From Echinicola marina (GTDB taxonomy: Bacteria; Bacteroidota; Bacteroidia; Cytophagales; Cyclobacteriaceae), in contig NZ_CP080025.1 of assembly GCF_020463795.1 (NCBI RefSeq), positions 1,181,001 through 1,245,000 of the forward strand: a stretch of DNA of 64,000 nucleotides, in the 5' to 3' direction. Position 1 is the first letter of the stretch, and each line of letters starts with the position of its first letter. The notes below the pieces were generated by a model. The model did no database searches. It saw nothing but the letters and a program-made list of their open reading frames with translations, and had not been told where the DNA came from. The position numbers were made by a program, and so were the translations under genes. This document shows positions 16,475-25,572 of the stretch, one piece after another.

Positions 16475-17243
16475 TTATTTGACCAATTCTATATTATAGC
16501 TTCCATTTTCCTCAATAACTTTATAATAGGAAAAATTAAGGTTAATAATTTCTGAGTATTTCAGTATTAAAATGTGTCCAGGAATTTCATAATATTTATG
16601 GTCAAAACTAGCTTGAGTTTTATCATCTTTCAAATACCTTCGATGAACCTCCTTTAGGCTAATAGTCTCTAAACCTCCATCCTTCGACAATTCATAGTCA
16701 ACCAGAATACCATCATAAATGATAGATCCCTCTTCTATTTTTACAACTGCATCTACATAAACAATTTCTATCCTCTCAACAGTATCAACCTCCAAATCAA
16801 ATGCTGACCTAGGAAAATCGAAAAACTCCCCTTTTAAAATATAATGCCATGAATTTTGAAATCTTAATTGCTTAAACTTTCTATCCCATTTTCTTACCCT
16901 AACTAATTTTTGAAAATAATGTCCACTGGCAGCTGCCATTAAGAGCATTGAAAAGTTATAGAAAAAAACCTTGACCGCATGCTGTTCTATATTTTCAATT
17001 GAGCTGGGGTTTGGTGAGTTTGATAAAAGATTCGTAAGAATATTCAAATCAACATAAAACCCAAATTCTTTTACCCCAAAATACCATGCTGAATGAAATA
17101 TTAAACTCGGCAGAAACAAATACTTCGAAAAAATTTTGCTTGAAATTCTCCTTAGAAAACTCCTCAGAATAATAGAATCTTCTAAAAATGATCCCTGGTA
17201 AAAGAAGTATAAAAAGTACAAAAGTTGAAAGGGCTAAATTCAT
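16475..17243 (-). pseudogene. Frameshifted membrane protein, DUF6338-like
   Basis: Two frames form one ~256-residue protein. The first (start at 17243) gives MNLALSTFVLFILLLPGIIF, a membrane helix, then RRFYYSEEFSKENFKQNF; the second resumes with LPSLIFHSAWYFGVKEFG and a further membrane segment near residue 105, then a soluble C-terminus rich in beta strands. They join if two bases are restored in GTTTCTGCCG at about 17111-17115. The N-terminal layout resembles DUF6338 proteins, a family of unknown function; this is from memory. A 62-codon frame lies 20 bases upstream. Decay or a sequence error cannot be separated. Confidence 0.6.
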
Positions 17244-17263
17244 TTAAAACATTAAATGTATAA

Positions 17264-17452
17264 CTACTTTTTCAGGAGAGTTTCAGATTGCTGGCTTAAT
17301 GTAAATGGTTCACTCTTATTATGCCTTTTTGCCCGAATTGCTCTAGCCAATTTTGAGGCATCTGCTGGATTGCTTAGCATTACCTTTACCCTCTTACTTG
17401 TTAAAGGAGAGTCAGAATGCTTTACGGAAATATTTCTTTTGGACCATGACAT
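17264..17452 (-). CDS. Small basic hypothetical protein
   Basis: A 62-residue lysine- and arginine-rich frame (PLTSKRVKVMLSNPADASKL, AIRAKRHN) upstream of the DUF6338-like gene with a 20-base gap, so probably one operon. No signal peptide or membrane helix. The opposite strand is also open here, so coding status is uncertain; the hydrophilic, non-repetitive content favours this strand. Confidence 0.4.
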   Translation of the reverse strand: MSWSKRNISVKHSDSPLTSKRVKVMLSNPADASKLARAIRAKRHNKSEPFTLSQQSETLLKK

Positions 17453-17694
17453 AACTTAAATATAATAGTTCTAAATGTATTCCCAAGTAATCTATTTAAT
17501 TTATCTGATTATCCGCTATAATGCCAATAATCTTAAATCCTTTTCCCAAGTGGTCGGAATATGAAATCTAAAAACTAAAGTAATTTACATTAGTCAAAAC
17601 AATTATTTCAATTCACTTTTAACCTTTCCTGATGCAATTTCGGATATTAAGATTAAATCTATTACCCTCTAATCAAAACTACGTAAAGTAACGG

Positions 17695-18837
17695 CTAATG
17701 TTTTAATCTGAATTTACCCTTTTTGTAAACCAAGTCCTGAAATACTGCAATATATTGATCAGTTACATGATCCCAATTGTATTTTTTGGTTAATCCCTGC
17801 TGAGAATTTTCCCTTAATTTTTTCATCATTTCAGGATTGGCCTCTGCGCTTTCCACAATTTTTCCTACATCAGTTTTATCCTTCTCGAAATACCAGCCAA
17901 ATTTTCCATTCTGGAGCATTTCCTGATTAAACCTAGTATCTAGGGCAAGAATTGCGCAACCATAACCTAGGGCCTTTAACATTGCTGGATTGGTTCCACC
18001 ATATTCATGTCCATGAAAATAGCCATAACAGTTTTGATACAAGGCTGCCAACTCATGTGGATCTTTCACATACCCCGTGAAAAGCAAACGCTCATCTGGA
18101 ATATCCTTTAGCCTTTCTGCATAGCTGTCCTGATAAGGAACATCTCCCACTACGACTAATCTTCTTCTAGTATTGGATCGGATAAAACCTTCAATGATCA
18201 AATCTGCATTATTATCAGGCACCAGTCTTCCTACAATCAGGTAGTAATCCTCTTTCTCCAAATTCCATTTTTCAATTAATTTTGAATCTGCTTTTAAGCC
18301 TGGATTGGAACCATAAGCTATCACCTTAGAGGAAGCCTGAAAAAGCTCCTCATAGACCTTTTGCATTTCATCAGAATCATTGATGATCTGATCATAGAAT
18401 TTGGTAGCCATTTTTGAAGCCCAGTAAAAATACTTGGCTCCTAAACCCTTCCATTTGGGACGAAGCCACTCAAGACCATCCACATTGATGGCGGTAGGTT
18501 TTCTGAATAGTTTTGAGATCAAGCCAAATGGCCCGTTTCCACTATTCACCACAAAAATCACATCAGCACTCGAAAAGCAGGCGTGGATCATGGAGAAAAA
18601 GGAATGGGTCAATTGGGTAAAGGACTTGGACTCAATGGCCGGCATATAGACCAAATCTATGCCATTGACCTGCTTCGGTCTCTCCTTAAACAAAGAACGA
18701 TGACAGTAAACCGTTACTTTTACGCCCTTTTTCACCAAACGTTCTCCTAACTCCTTGACCATGGTATCATAGCCCCCATAAACATAGGGATATCCTTTGG
18801 CACCAAAAATGGCTACTCTAAGAGGTTTATTACTCAT
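17695..18837 (-). CDS. Glycosyltransferase family 4, DUF1972 type
   Basis: A 380-residue GT-B glycosyltransferase. The start is placed at 18837 because the protein fold begins there (RVAIFGAKGYPYVYGGYDTM, the DUF1972 N-terminal pattern); 43 further upstream codons are not protein-like. The C-terminal nucleotide-sugar domain includes YLIVGRLVPDNNADLIIEGF and the E-x7-E-like EYGGTNPAMLKALGYGCAIL. It adds a sugar during repeat-unit synthesis; donor and acceptor unknown. Last gene of the minus-strand polysaccharide locus. Confidence 0.88.
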   Translation of the reverse strand: MSNKPLRVAIFGAKGYPYVYGGYDTMVKELGERLVKKGVKVTVYCHRSLFKERPKQVNGIDLVYMPAIESKSFTQLTHSFFSMIHACFSSADVIFVVNSGNGPFGLISKLFRKPTAINVDGLEWLRPKWKGLGAKYFYWASKMATKFYDQIINDSDEMQKVYEELFQASSKVIAYGSNPGLKADSKLIEKWNLEKEDYYLIVGRLVPDNNADLIIEGFIRSNTRRRLVVVGDVPYQDSYAERLKDIPDERLLFTGYVKDPHELAALYQNCYGYFHGHEYGGTNPAMLKALGYGCAILALDTRFNQEMLQNGKFGWYFEKDKTDVGKIVESAEANPEMMKKLRENSQQGLTKKYNWDHVTDQYIAVFQDLVYKKGKFRLKH

Positions 18838-19000
18838 GTATGATCGTTGTTGAATTGTTGGACTGAAAACCTGATAAACTGGGATTTGAGATTCGTGTAA
18901 TAGGAACTTTCCGTGAAGATCACTTGATCTTTGAGGTCTCCTCGCTGGTCGAAAGGCCAAATGCAAAGTAACCTCCTTCTCAGCAATAAAGATTTGGGAT

Positions 19001-19095
19001 TGTTTAACTGCTCAGGCTGCTTATTTCTTAGCTTGTAACTAATGACCCCGGTTTAGTCATACGAAATCATCCGCTAAGCAAATAGCAGTTAAACA
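19001..19095. repeat. 95-bp imperfect inverted repeat
   Basis: TGTTTAACTGCT at 19001-19012 is the exact inverse of AGCAGTTAAACA at 19084-19095. Inside, ATTTCTTAGC pairs with GCTAAGCAAAT, and ATGAC with GTCAT at the centre, leaving one bulge. The whole can fold as a long hairpin between two glycosyltransferase genes. It could be a small mobile repeat or a transcript-processing or termination structure. Confidence 0.6.
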
Positions 19096-19118
19096 GCTTT
19101 TAGCTTACCATTTATTAT

Positions 19119-20309
19119 TCAAGACTTCCTGCCCAGTACACCCTCAAACACTTTCCCCATATTTTGAATATAAGCTTCAATAGAAAAATCCTTGATCACC
19201 CTTTGTTGACCAGCATTTCCCATAGTGATTCTTAAGTTTTCATCTTCGATTAATTGCTCAAAGGCTGTTGCCGCTTTAGGAGCATTGTCCCAAGGCACCA
19301 AATAACCGGTTTCACTATCCAATACCATTTCCATTGCCCCACCATGATTGGTGGCCACCACTGGCTTTCCAGCAGCCATGGCTTCCAATACAGTGGTTGG
19401 CAAGGGATCTGGAAGAATGGAAGGAAGCATAAAGATATCCAAGCCACTCATGATATTTGGAATATCTATGCGGTAACCCAAATCCGTTACCTTACCTTCG
19501 AGTCCATTTACTTTGATTTTGGATTTTATTTCATCGTATAGATATTCATATCCCGTAAAGGCATCTCCCACCATCACAAAATGAATATGATCATATTTAT
19601 CAGCAAGCTGCTTTGCCACATCCAAAAAGTAGGTCTGTCCTTTCCAAAAATGTACCCTAGCAATCATTCCAATCAAAATGGTGTCTTGGGAAATACCTAT
19701 TTCAGCTTTAAGATCAGAATGAATTTCCTTGAAAGGCTGGTAGTCAATACCATTGTAAACCAATTTCAGCTTATTTTCTTGAACATTAGGCTTCATATTT
19801 TCCAAAACAGGGCCCGAAACTCCAATGATTAAATCACCAGTATAATTAATAAAATAATGGAGCATGTACTTAAACCATTTAGGATTTTCAATGATTTCAC
19901 GTATATGCCATACGTGTTTTACTCCAGACACCCTACTGATAATACCTCCAATAACATTAGCGTTGGAGTTAGTGTAAATAAGCTTAATGTTTTCCTCCTT
20001 AATCAACTTAAGAAGCTTACGTCCAGCTCTAATGAGTTGTGCGGTCAATGCAACTAAACCTGAAGGGGAAAGGTTTTTCCTTCTTAGAACTCCATGATCC
20101 AGTATAATTACTGTCACGTTTAATTGTTCGATTAAATCTTTTAAAGGTCCCTCGTAAGGCAAAACTACTATGGGCTGCATTCCTGCTTCCATAGCCGCCA
20201 TCGTAGATCTGACAAGACTTTTACTTGCCCCGTATAAATCGGCAGCACTGTGAATTATTAATATTTTATGCAAAGCTTTGTTATTGATTTTTGGCGGTGC
20301 CACTTCCAA
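19119..20309 (-). CDS. Glycosyltransferase family 4
   Basis: A 396-residue GT-B retaining glycosyltransferase. The N-terminal domain starts with ILIIHSAADLYGASKSLV, and the C-terminal domain holds IGMIARVHFWKGQTYFLDV, then the EX7E-type DPLPTTVLEAMAAGKPVVAT and GGAMEMV. The ATG at 20309 overlaps the end of the oxygenase gene by 29 bases; a TTG at codon 16 (LHKILIIHS) is a possible later start. Cytoplasmic face of the inner membrane by family knowledge. Confidence 0.9.
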   Translation of the reverse strand: MEVAPPKINNKALHKILIIHSAADLYGASKSLVRSTMAAMEAGMQPIVVLPYEGPLKDLIEQLNVTVIILDHGVLRRKNLSPSGLVALTAQLIRAGRKLLKLIKEENIKLIYTNSNANVIGGIISRVSGVKHVWHIREIIENPKWFKYMLHYFINYTGDLIIGVSGPVLENMKPNVQENKLKLVYNGIDYQPFKEIHSDLKAEIGISQDTILIGMIARVHFWKGQTYFLDVAKQLADKYDHIHFVMVGDAFTGYEYLYDEIKSKIKVNGLEGKVTDLGYRIDIPNIMSGLDIFMLPSILPDPLPTTVLEAMAAGKPVVATNHGGAMEMVLDSETGYLVPWDNAPKAATAFEQLIEDENLRITMGNAGQQRVIKDFSIEAYIQNMGKVFEGVLGRKS

Positions 20310-21057
20310 AAAGTTTATTTTTTATCTGCACGAGGGCATTGTAATTTTGAGCAAATAGCTTTTTGAAATAGGAGCTATCTTCTTTGGGAAACCAATCAGT
20401 TGTTCTTGGTTTTTCTATAAACATCTTGTGTTCTTGGTAAGCATAGGTAGCGATGGACGTTCGGTATTTTCCATCGGGAAAATTGGTCATATCGTAACCA
20501 TGCAGGGTATAAGGTCCACACTGTTGAATGATCAACCGATTAAAAGGCACACCCAATTCCTTCTCCTCATCGGTCCTAAGGTCTCGGATTTTGAGCCCTC
20601 CTTTGTATTCCGGCTTCCAGTCTTTATTGAGGTAAAGAAGCAGGTTTAATTCCCGGTACCAATTTTTGTGGATAGGATGGTAGTTAAAGTCCAAGTGCAT
20701 GTCCAAAAAGCTGTTCTTTTTACCCTGATGGAGTCCTCCTCCGTGATTTTTGGGATCGACAAACACCTCTTTTGCCGTAATAAAAGATAAAATCTTATTA
20801 AACCTTTCGGAACTTAGATCCTCATATAAGGCTCTCAACTCGGGGCATATTTCCTTATAATTGGACTTCTCAAACTTATTATTTGCAAAAACATAGTCCC
20901 TACTTTTATTGTCCAGTTCTGGAATGGCTTGATAAGCGGCTTCCAACTGGGCTTTGTCACAAAAATCATCTATGACCAGATGTGGATAGGGATGGGCTGC
21001 CAAATAGCTGACCCTTAGTCCCTCTAAGTTATTCTCCAGTTGCTCAAAATTGATCAT
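20281..21057 (-). CDS. 2OG-Fe(II) oxygenase family protein
   Basis: A 258-residue double-stranded beta-helix oxygenase of the prolyl-4-hydroxylase-like family. The iron triad is visible as H121-x-D123 in DMHLDFNYH and H186 in TLHGY, with R199 (KYRTSIATYAY) as the 2-oxoglutarate anchor. The substrate is unknown; its place between an acyltransferase and a glycosyltransferase suggests hydroxylation of a sugar, lipid or protein linked to the polysaccharide. Length is normal for the family. Confidence 0.82.
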   Translation of the reverse strand: MINFEQLENNLEGLRVSYLAAHPYPHLVIDDFCDKAQLEAAYQAIPELDNKSRDYVFANNKFEKSNYKEICPELRALYEDLSSERFNKILSFITAKEVFVDPKNHGGGLHQGKKNSFLDMHLDFNYHPIHKNWYRELNLLLYLNKDWKPEYKGGLKIRDLRTDEEKELGVPFNRLIIQQCGPYTLHGYDMTNFPDGKYRTSIATYAYQEHKMFIEKPRTTDWFPKEDSSYFKKLFAQNYNALVQIKNKLFGSGTAKNQ

Positions 21058-21074
21058 TTTTCTTTTCGTTTGCT

Positions 21075-21806
21075 TTAGACTTGGCTGGTTGATGTTGGAT
21101 TTATTTTCCGACTTTTGATGATGCGGGCAGGGTTTCCACCTACAATAGAGTAAGGCGGTACGTCTTTGGTCACCACACTTCCGGCAGCTACCACTGACCC
21201 TTTGCCCACCGTCACTCCGGCCAAAATTATGGAATTACTGGCAATCCAGCAATCATCTTCTATCTTGGCAAAGGACCTGGTCACCCCCTGTTCCATCATC
21301 GGGCTTTCGGTGTCGTCAAAATTATGATTTTCGGAATAAATGCTTACCCTGGGTGACATCATCACGTTATCACCAATTTCAATATATCCAGAACAGCCGA
21401 TATATGCATAATGGCCTATACTGGAGTTATTCCCTACTTTTAGTCCGATACCAGGTTCTCCCCCATAGAGGTTGGTAGGACGGATAATGGCATAGTTACC
21501 TACTGTAACTTTATCTCCAAATATGATGCCTTTTTGGGAAAGACAATTGATCTCGCAGTTATCCTGAGCGATAAAATTCTTGCCAACGGAAAGGTATCGG
21601 GCTTGACGGATGGTAACTCGCTTTCCGATCAGCAACATTCCTTTGGAAGACCTGAACCACATTCTGCGGAAACTCCCACGGACAAACCACACAGTCATGC
21701 GCAGCAATACGGCTAAGGTGGAAAGGCTGTCCCAGTCTCTATTAAACCGGTCAGATAAGTCCAGTCCGGTTATTTTTGTAATGGATTGCTGGATAAAATT
21801 TGCCAT
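21075..21806 (-). CDS. Hexapeptide-repeat acyltransferase
   Basis: A 243-residue left-handed beta-helix acyltransferase. Hexapeptide turns run from about residue 80 to 225 (VTVGNYAIIRP, NSSIGHYAYIGCSGYIEIGD), and the family's catalytic His lies in SENHNFDD. The C-terminus SIILAGVTVGKGSVVAAGSVVT is classic. Likely O- or N-acetylates a sugar of the repeat unit. The first ~55 residues are an atypical helical extension. Confidence 0.88.
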   Translation of the reverse strand: MANFIQQSITKITGLDLSDRFNRDWDSLSTLAVLLRMTVWFVRGSFRRMWFRSSKGMLLIGKRVTIRQARYLSVGKNFIAQDNCEINCLSQKGIIFGDKVTVGNYAIIRPTNLYGGEPGIGLKVGNNSSIGHYAYIGCSGYIEIGDNVMMSPRVSIYSENHNFDDTESPMMEQGVTRSFAKIEDDCWIASNSIILAGVTVGKGSVVAAGSVVTKDVPPYSIVGGNPARIIKSRKINPTSTSQV

Positions 21807-22074
21807 CTGAAATACGTTGAATGGTTGTGGTGGAGAAAATAATATTCTACTATTTATATTGAGACTGAAAATAACTATATAGTATCAAGTCTTAAGACAA
21901 TTTCTTAATTGTAACGCTTTTCCCCTGAGGTTTCATGGAAATTCTGTCATTCTATATGCTACCTGATGAAGCGAACATTATCTACTATTTATTCAATTTA
22001 AGTGCGAAAAACTTCGGTTGAAAGCCTGGTAACAGATGTAAGTAACTGTTCCTCATTCTATCAAAGGGACAACG

Positions 22075-23220
22075 CTACAGCATCCTTAAAAAACACTCCT
22101 CCAAATCATCTAAAAACCGCTGGCCTCCAAATCGGATAAGTCGTTTATTCCCTTTTTCGATCAGTGATTTCCTTAGCGGAACGTCTTCCACCACGCGCCC
22201 CATCACCTCTGCAAAAGCCTCCATCGTGTGATCTTTAGGGTAGATCACTGCATCCCCCCCCACCTCCATCAGGGCACCCTGCTGGGAGATAATCACAGGT
22301 AGCTGGTAAGAAAATGCCTCTAGCACGGGCATCCCAAATCCTTCATTCAAAGATGGGAAAATATAGACAAAGGCGTGCTGATAATAGCTTTCCAATACTT
22401 CCCTGCTTACAAAACCCGGAAAAACCACTTGATCCCCTAACCCTAACTGATCCACTTCCTGAATGACATTGTCATAGTCATCCAATTCCTTCCTGGGCCC
22501 CCGCTGCCCTACCAATACTAGCTTTATATCCGTCTTGTCGGTTTCTTTTAGGAAATGTCCATACGCCCTGACCAATGTTACCAGGTTCTTTCGCTTTTCC
22601 ATGACCCCGACATGGAGGAAGTAAGGAGATGAAAGCGGTCTTTCGGATGTAAGGGTCGGTTTGGCGACCACATTGGTAGCGGGATAGACCACGTGGACTG
22701 GCAGTCTAGGGATACCTAGGTATTTTTGAAGCTGTTTTTTGGAGTATTCGGTAATGGTCACCGCTTGGGCATTTCTATGAAGGGAAAAATCAAGCAATGC
22801 CAAGAAGTACCTGCGCCAGTAGGAATTATAGTGGTCAGGATTTTCCCAAAAAGCCGCATCGTGAATAACAGATACTTTCACTCCCCTAGACCAAAGAGGC
22901 GAAAGTATATCGGGCGAAAATACCAGATCACTTCTGTGCCAATGCGTCAAAATCGGCAGCACAACTGCTTTTCGCAAAAAATAGAGTAGCTGATACAGCA
23001 GGTTTTTCCATTTGGGGGTTTTGCCTTTAAAGAAGGTACTTGATTTTATGGAAGCATAAGAGGGACTTATTATGTACTCAAACTGTGGATCCACAGCACT
23101 TTGCACACTCTCGATCAGCGCCTCAGTATATGTTCGGATTCCTGTCTGTGCAACATGGAGGTAATAGATGTCAACAAGGATTCTTTTTTTCCTATCCTTT
23201 GATTTTAAACTTCTTTTCAA
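22075..23220 (-). CDS. Glycosyltransferase family 4
   Basis: A 381-residue GT-B glycosyltransferase. N-terminal start RILVDIYYLHVAQTGIRTY, central VSVIHDAAFWENPDHY, and the donor-site region FLHVGVMEKRKNLVTLVRAY and EGFGMPVLEAFSYQLPVI resemble mannosyltransferase-like members. It contains a run of Gly codons at 22254-22262 but no frameshift. Upstream 228 bases (23221-23449) hold nothing I can support. Confidence 0.88.
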   Translation of the reverse strand: MKRSLKSKDRKKRILVDIYYLHVAQTGIRTYTEALIESVQSAVDPQFEYIISPSYASIKSSTFFKGKTPKWKNLLYQLLYFLRKAVVLPILTHWHRSDLVFSPDILSPLWSRGVKVSVIHDAAFWENPDHYNSYWRRYFLALLDFSLHRNAQAVTITEYSKKQLQKYLGIPRLPVHVVYPATNVVAKPTLTSERPLSSPYFLHVGVMEKRKNLVTLVRAYGHFLKETDKTDIKLVLVGQRGPRKELDDYDNVIQEVDQLGLGDQVVFPGFVSREVLESYYQHAFVYIFPSLNEGFGMPVLEAFSYQLPVIISQQGALMEVGGDAVIYPKDHTMEAFAEVMGRVVEDVPLRKSLIEKGNKRLIRFGGQRFLDDLEECFLRML

Positions 23221-23449
23221 CTTGTGTCTGTTTATCCATCTTGACCATCTATAGTACTTGAATCTAAATAGGCGATTAGTTACTGAATAACCCTAATTTA
23301 ATCACCTTTGTCTGTCTTAAGTCAAGTTCTCTATGGACAAGTCTAATGGAAACCTTTATCAAATGAGACGATTTTTGCGAGAAATCTTATCAACTTCTCT
23401 TGGCAAGATCCACGCTGGATCACCTTTCTGATTGTACAATTGGTACCAT

Positions 23450-25261
23450 TTATGATCTGGAATCGTATTCTTTATACCACAGCGCCAAAACATACAGTCT
23501 CCACACAAGATGTGAATAATCATACTTTCCATCTAAAAGTAAATTCATTTTATTTTTAAATTTCGCAACATTCAAATTAGGTATCTTTTTTAAAAAATCA
23601 TCATTTAATTTCTCTACGACATCTTGTCTTAACTCGCTTGTCAGCCATTTATCCATGGGGACTATAAATCCTCTTTTAGGTTGATCAAACACTTCTTCCG
23701 GTATATAGTTAGACAATATATCTCTAATGATTTTCTTTCTTATTTTTCCATCATACCTATATTTCACCGGCAAAGTTCTCGCAAATTCTACAATACGATA
23801 ATCTAAAAAAGGACTTCTCACTTCCAGAGAAAATGCCATACTTGCCCTGTCCACTTTTACATTACTATCATTTTCTAACCATAGTTTTATATTCAAATCT
23901 GCCATTCTTTGAATAGAACTTTTTGCCCATACTTTGTAGCCGTTATAATATTTTTCCCAAAGAAATTTTCTTTCTTTCTGTAAGGAATCATTCCTCATAA
24001 AGAGATTCCATGAAAAATCATCAGAACTTTTTGCTCCTAACATTCCCTTAATGGTTTCGGGTCTTCTTTTAAACAACCTATGCCATGGAAATCTGCCTAA
24101 TATTTTTCTGACAAATAATGGTATGATCTTAATTTGGTTGAATTTATATAATAAATCAAAATGTGTGTATCCTAAAAAACTTTCATCCCCTCCATCTCCT
24201 GAAAGTGCCACGGTTGCATATCGCTTCGTTTCGGAACTTAACAATAAAGAAGGTAATGCTGAATTATCCGAAAAAGGTTCGTCATAAGCCTTTATCAAGG
24301 TCGGAAGCATATTTAAAACATCTTCTACTCTACATATGGAATTTCTATGATCAGAACCAATTATTTCAGCAAATTGTTGGGCAATCTTACTTTCATCGTA
24401 TTTAGGATCTTCAAATCCAATGGTAAAAGTATTAATAGGCTTTTCTGATAATTTAGAGGCAATTGCAGCAACCAATGATGAATCTATTCCCCCGGATAAA
24501 AACACTCCAAGAGGGACATCTGACTGCATTCGAATTTTTATCGCATCTTTGAGAAGTTCATGAAGCTCTTCCTTTGCCTGCTCATAAGAAATGTCTCGTG
24601 TTTCTATTGATTTAAGGTCCCAATATTTTGAAATAGTTTTTGTTTTCTTTTTCAGATCAATAATCATATAATTTCCCGGAGAAAGCTTATAGGTGTTTTC
24701 TAAAATAGAATATGGACTTGGAACGTACCCATAATCTAAATATATGCTAATGGCTTCTTCTGAAATTTTGGCCTTCTTTTCTATTAAAGGGCTCAATTGG
24801 CTACATATTTCAAAAACACCATTTTCCCAATAGTAATAAAATGGCTTAACGCCCAATCTGTCTCTAGCACAAAAAATTTCTTCCCTTTCAATGTCATAAA
24901 TTGCAAAAGCAAACATCCCATTCAACTTGTCTAATAAATCTTTCCCCCAAACGGAGTATCCTTTTATCAGTACCTCTGTATCGCTTGATGTTTCAAATGA
25001 AAATCCTAATGTAATCAACTCATCACGAATAGATTTGAAATTATAAATTTCACCATTGTAGGTTATATAATAATTTTTGAAATTATATGGTTGGTTCGAT
25101 CTTACATTCAGGTCAATAATAGAAAGACGAAGATGTCCTAAAGAAATATTATTGATTTTTTCTATCCCTAAATTATCTGGACCTCTAAAATTAATTTTTT
25201 CTAACTTATCCCTAATTTTTTCTTTTTCATAGGGAATATTAGTCATATAAATTCCACACAT
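23450..25261 (-). CDS. asnB: Asparagine synthase (glutamine-hydrolysing) family
   Basis: A 603-residue AsnB-type amidotransferase. The start is set at 25261 because the N-terminal Cys2 must follow Met (MCGIYMTN); eight codons upstream are excluded. Glutaminase residues NGEIYN and SSDTEV and the synthetase PPi loop LSGGIDSS are intact. In polysaccharide clusters these enzymes often amidate uronic acids or other carboxylates rather than make asparagine; that role here is inference. The gene is AT-rich compared with flanking glycosyltransferases. Confidence 0.9.
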   Translation of the reverse strand: MCGIYMTNIPYEKEKIRDKLEKINFRGPDNLGIEKINNISLGHLRLSIIDLNVRSNQPYNFKNYYITYNGEIYNFKSIRDELITLGFSFETSSDTEVLIKGYSVWGKDLLDKLNGMFAFAIYDIEREEIFCARDRLGVKPFYYYWENGVFEICSQLSPLIEKKAKISEEAISIYLDYGYVPSPYSILENTYKLSPGNYMIIDLKKKTKTISKYWDLKSIETRDISYEQAKEELHELLKDAIKIRMQSDVPLGVFLSGGIDSSLVAAIASKLSEKPINTFTIGFEDPKYDESKIAQQFAEIIGSDHRNSICRVEDVLNMLPTLIKAYDEPFSDNSALPSLLLSSETKRYATVALSGDGGDESFLGYTHFDLLYKFNQIKIIPLFVRKILGRFPWHRLFKRRPETIKGMLGAKSSDDFSWNLFMRNDSLQKERKFLWEKYYNGYKVWAKSSIQRMADLNIKLWLENDSNVKVDRASMAFSLEVRSPFLDYRIVEFARTLPVKYRYDGKIRKKIIRDILSNYIPEEVFDQPKRGFIVPMDKWLTSELRQDVVEKLNDDFLKKIPNLNVAKFKNKMNLLLDGKYDYSHLVWRLYVLALWYKEYDSRS

Positions 25262-25350
25262 AAAATTACATGTTATTCTCTTCAATAACGACTAACTTCC
25301 TTCCGATCCAAACTGACCTTTCATTAGCCCTTATCCTCTAAACTAATCGC

Positions 25351-25531
25351 CATTTAACCCGAAATATGCATTAGCTTATCTATTACGGACTGAAAATACT
25401 TTAAAATCAGTCGCTTTGCTGCTGTTTTCGACTTCACCATAGCGGTGCTATGCCTCAGTCTCCAAACAGTCTGATTTTCTTGCATTTTCAGCCCTCACTA
25501 CGATTGCTAATGCATAATCCGGGTTTAAATG
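25351..25531. repeat. 181-bp inverted-repeat (MITE-like) element
   Basis: The ends CATTTAACCCG...ATGCATTAGC (25351-25375) and GCTAATGCAT...CGGGTTTAAATG (25506-25531) are inverted repeats with one extra base. Pairing continues inward (CTGAAAAT and AAAATCAG against CTGATTTT and ATTTTCAG, CTGTTTT against AAACAG) to a central ATAGC-GGT-GCTAT, so almost the whole element is one long imperfect hairpin. No ORF inside. It separates asnB from the polymerase gene. Confidence 0.75.
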
Positions 25532-25572
25532 ATTAATAATACAAAGTTTTACTTTGTTGTTTGGTATATTGA

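Noticed and set aside
17256-17459. 67-codon plus-strand frame opposite the small basic gene
   Set aside because: Spacing with the downstream minus-strand gene and the hydrophilic composition favour the minus strand; plus strand has no partner gene.
18838-18966. 43-codon N-terminal extension of the DUF1972 glycosyltransferase
   Set aside because: The family fold begins at MSNKPLRVAIFG; the extension is Arg/Pro-rich and not conserved-looking.
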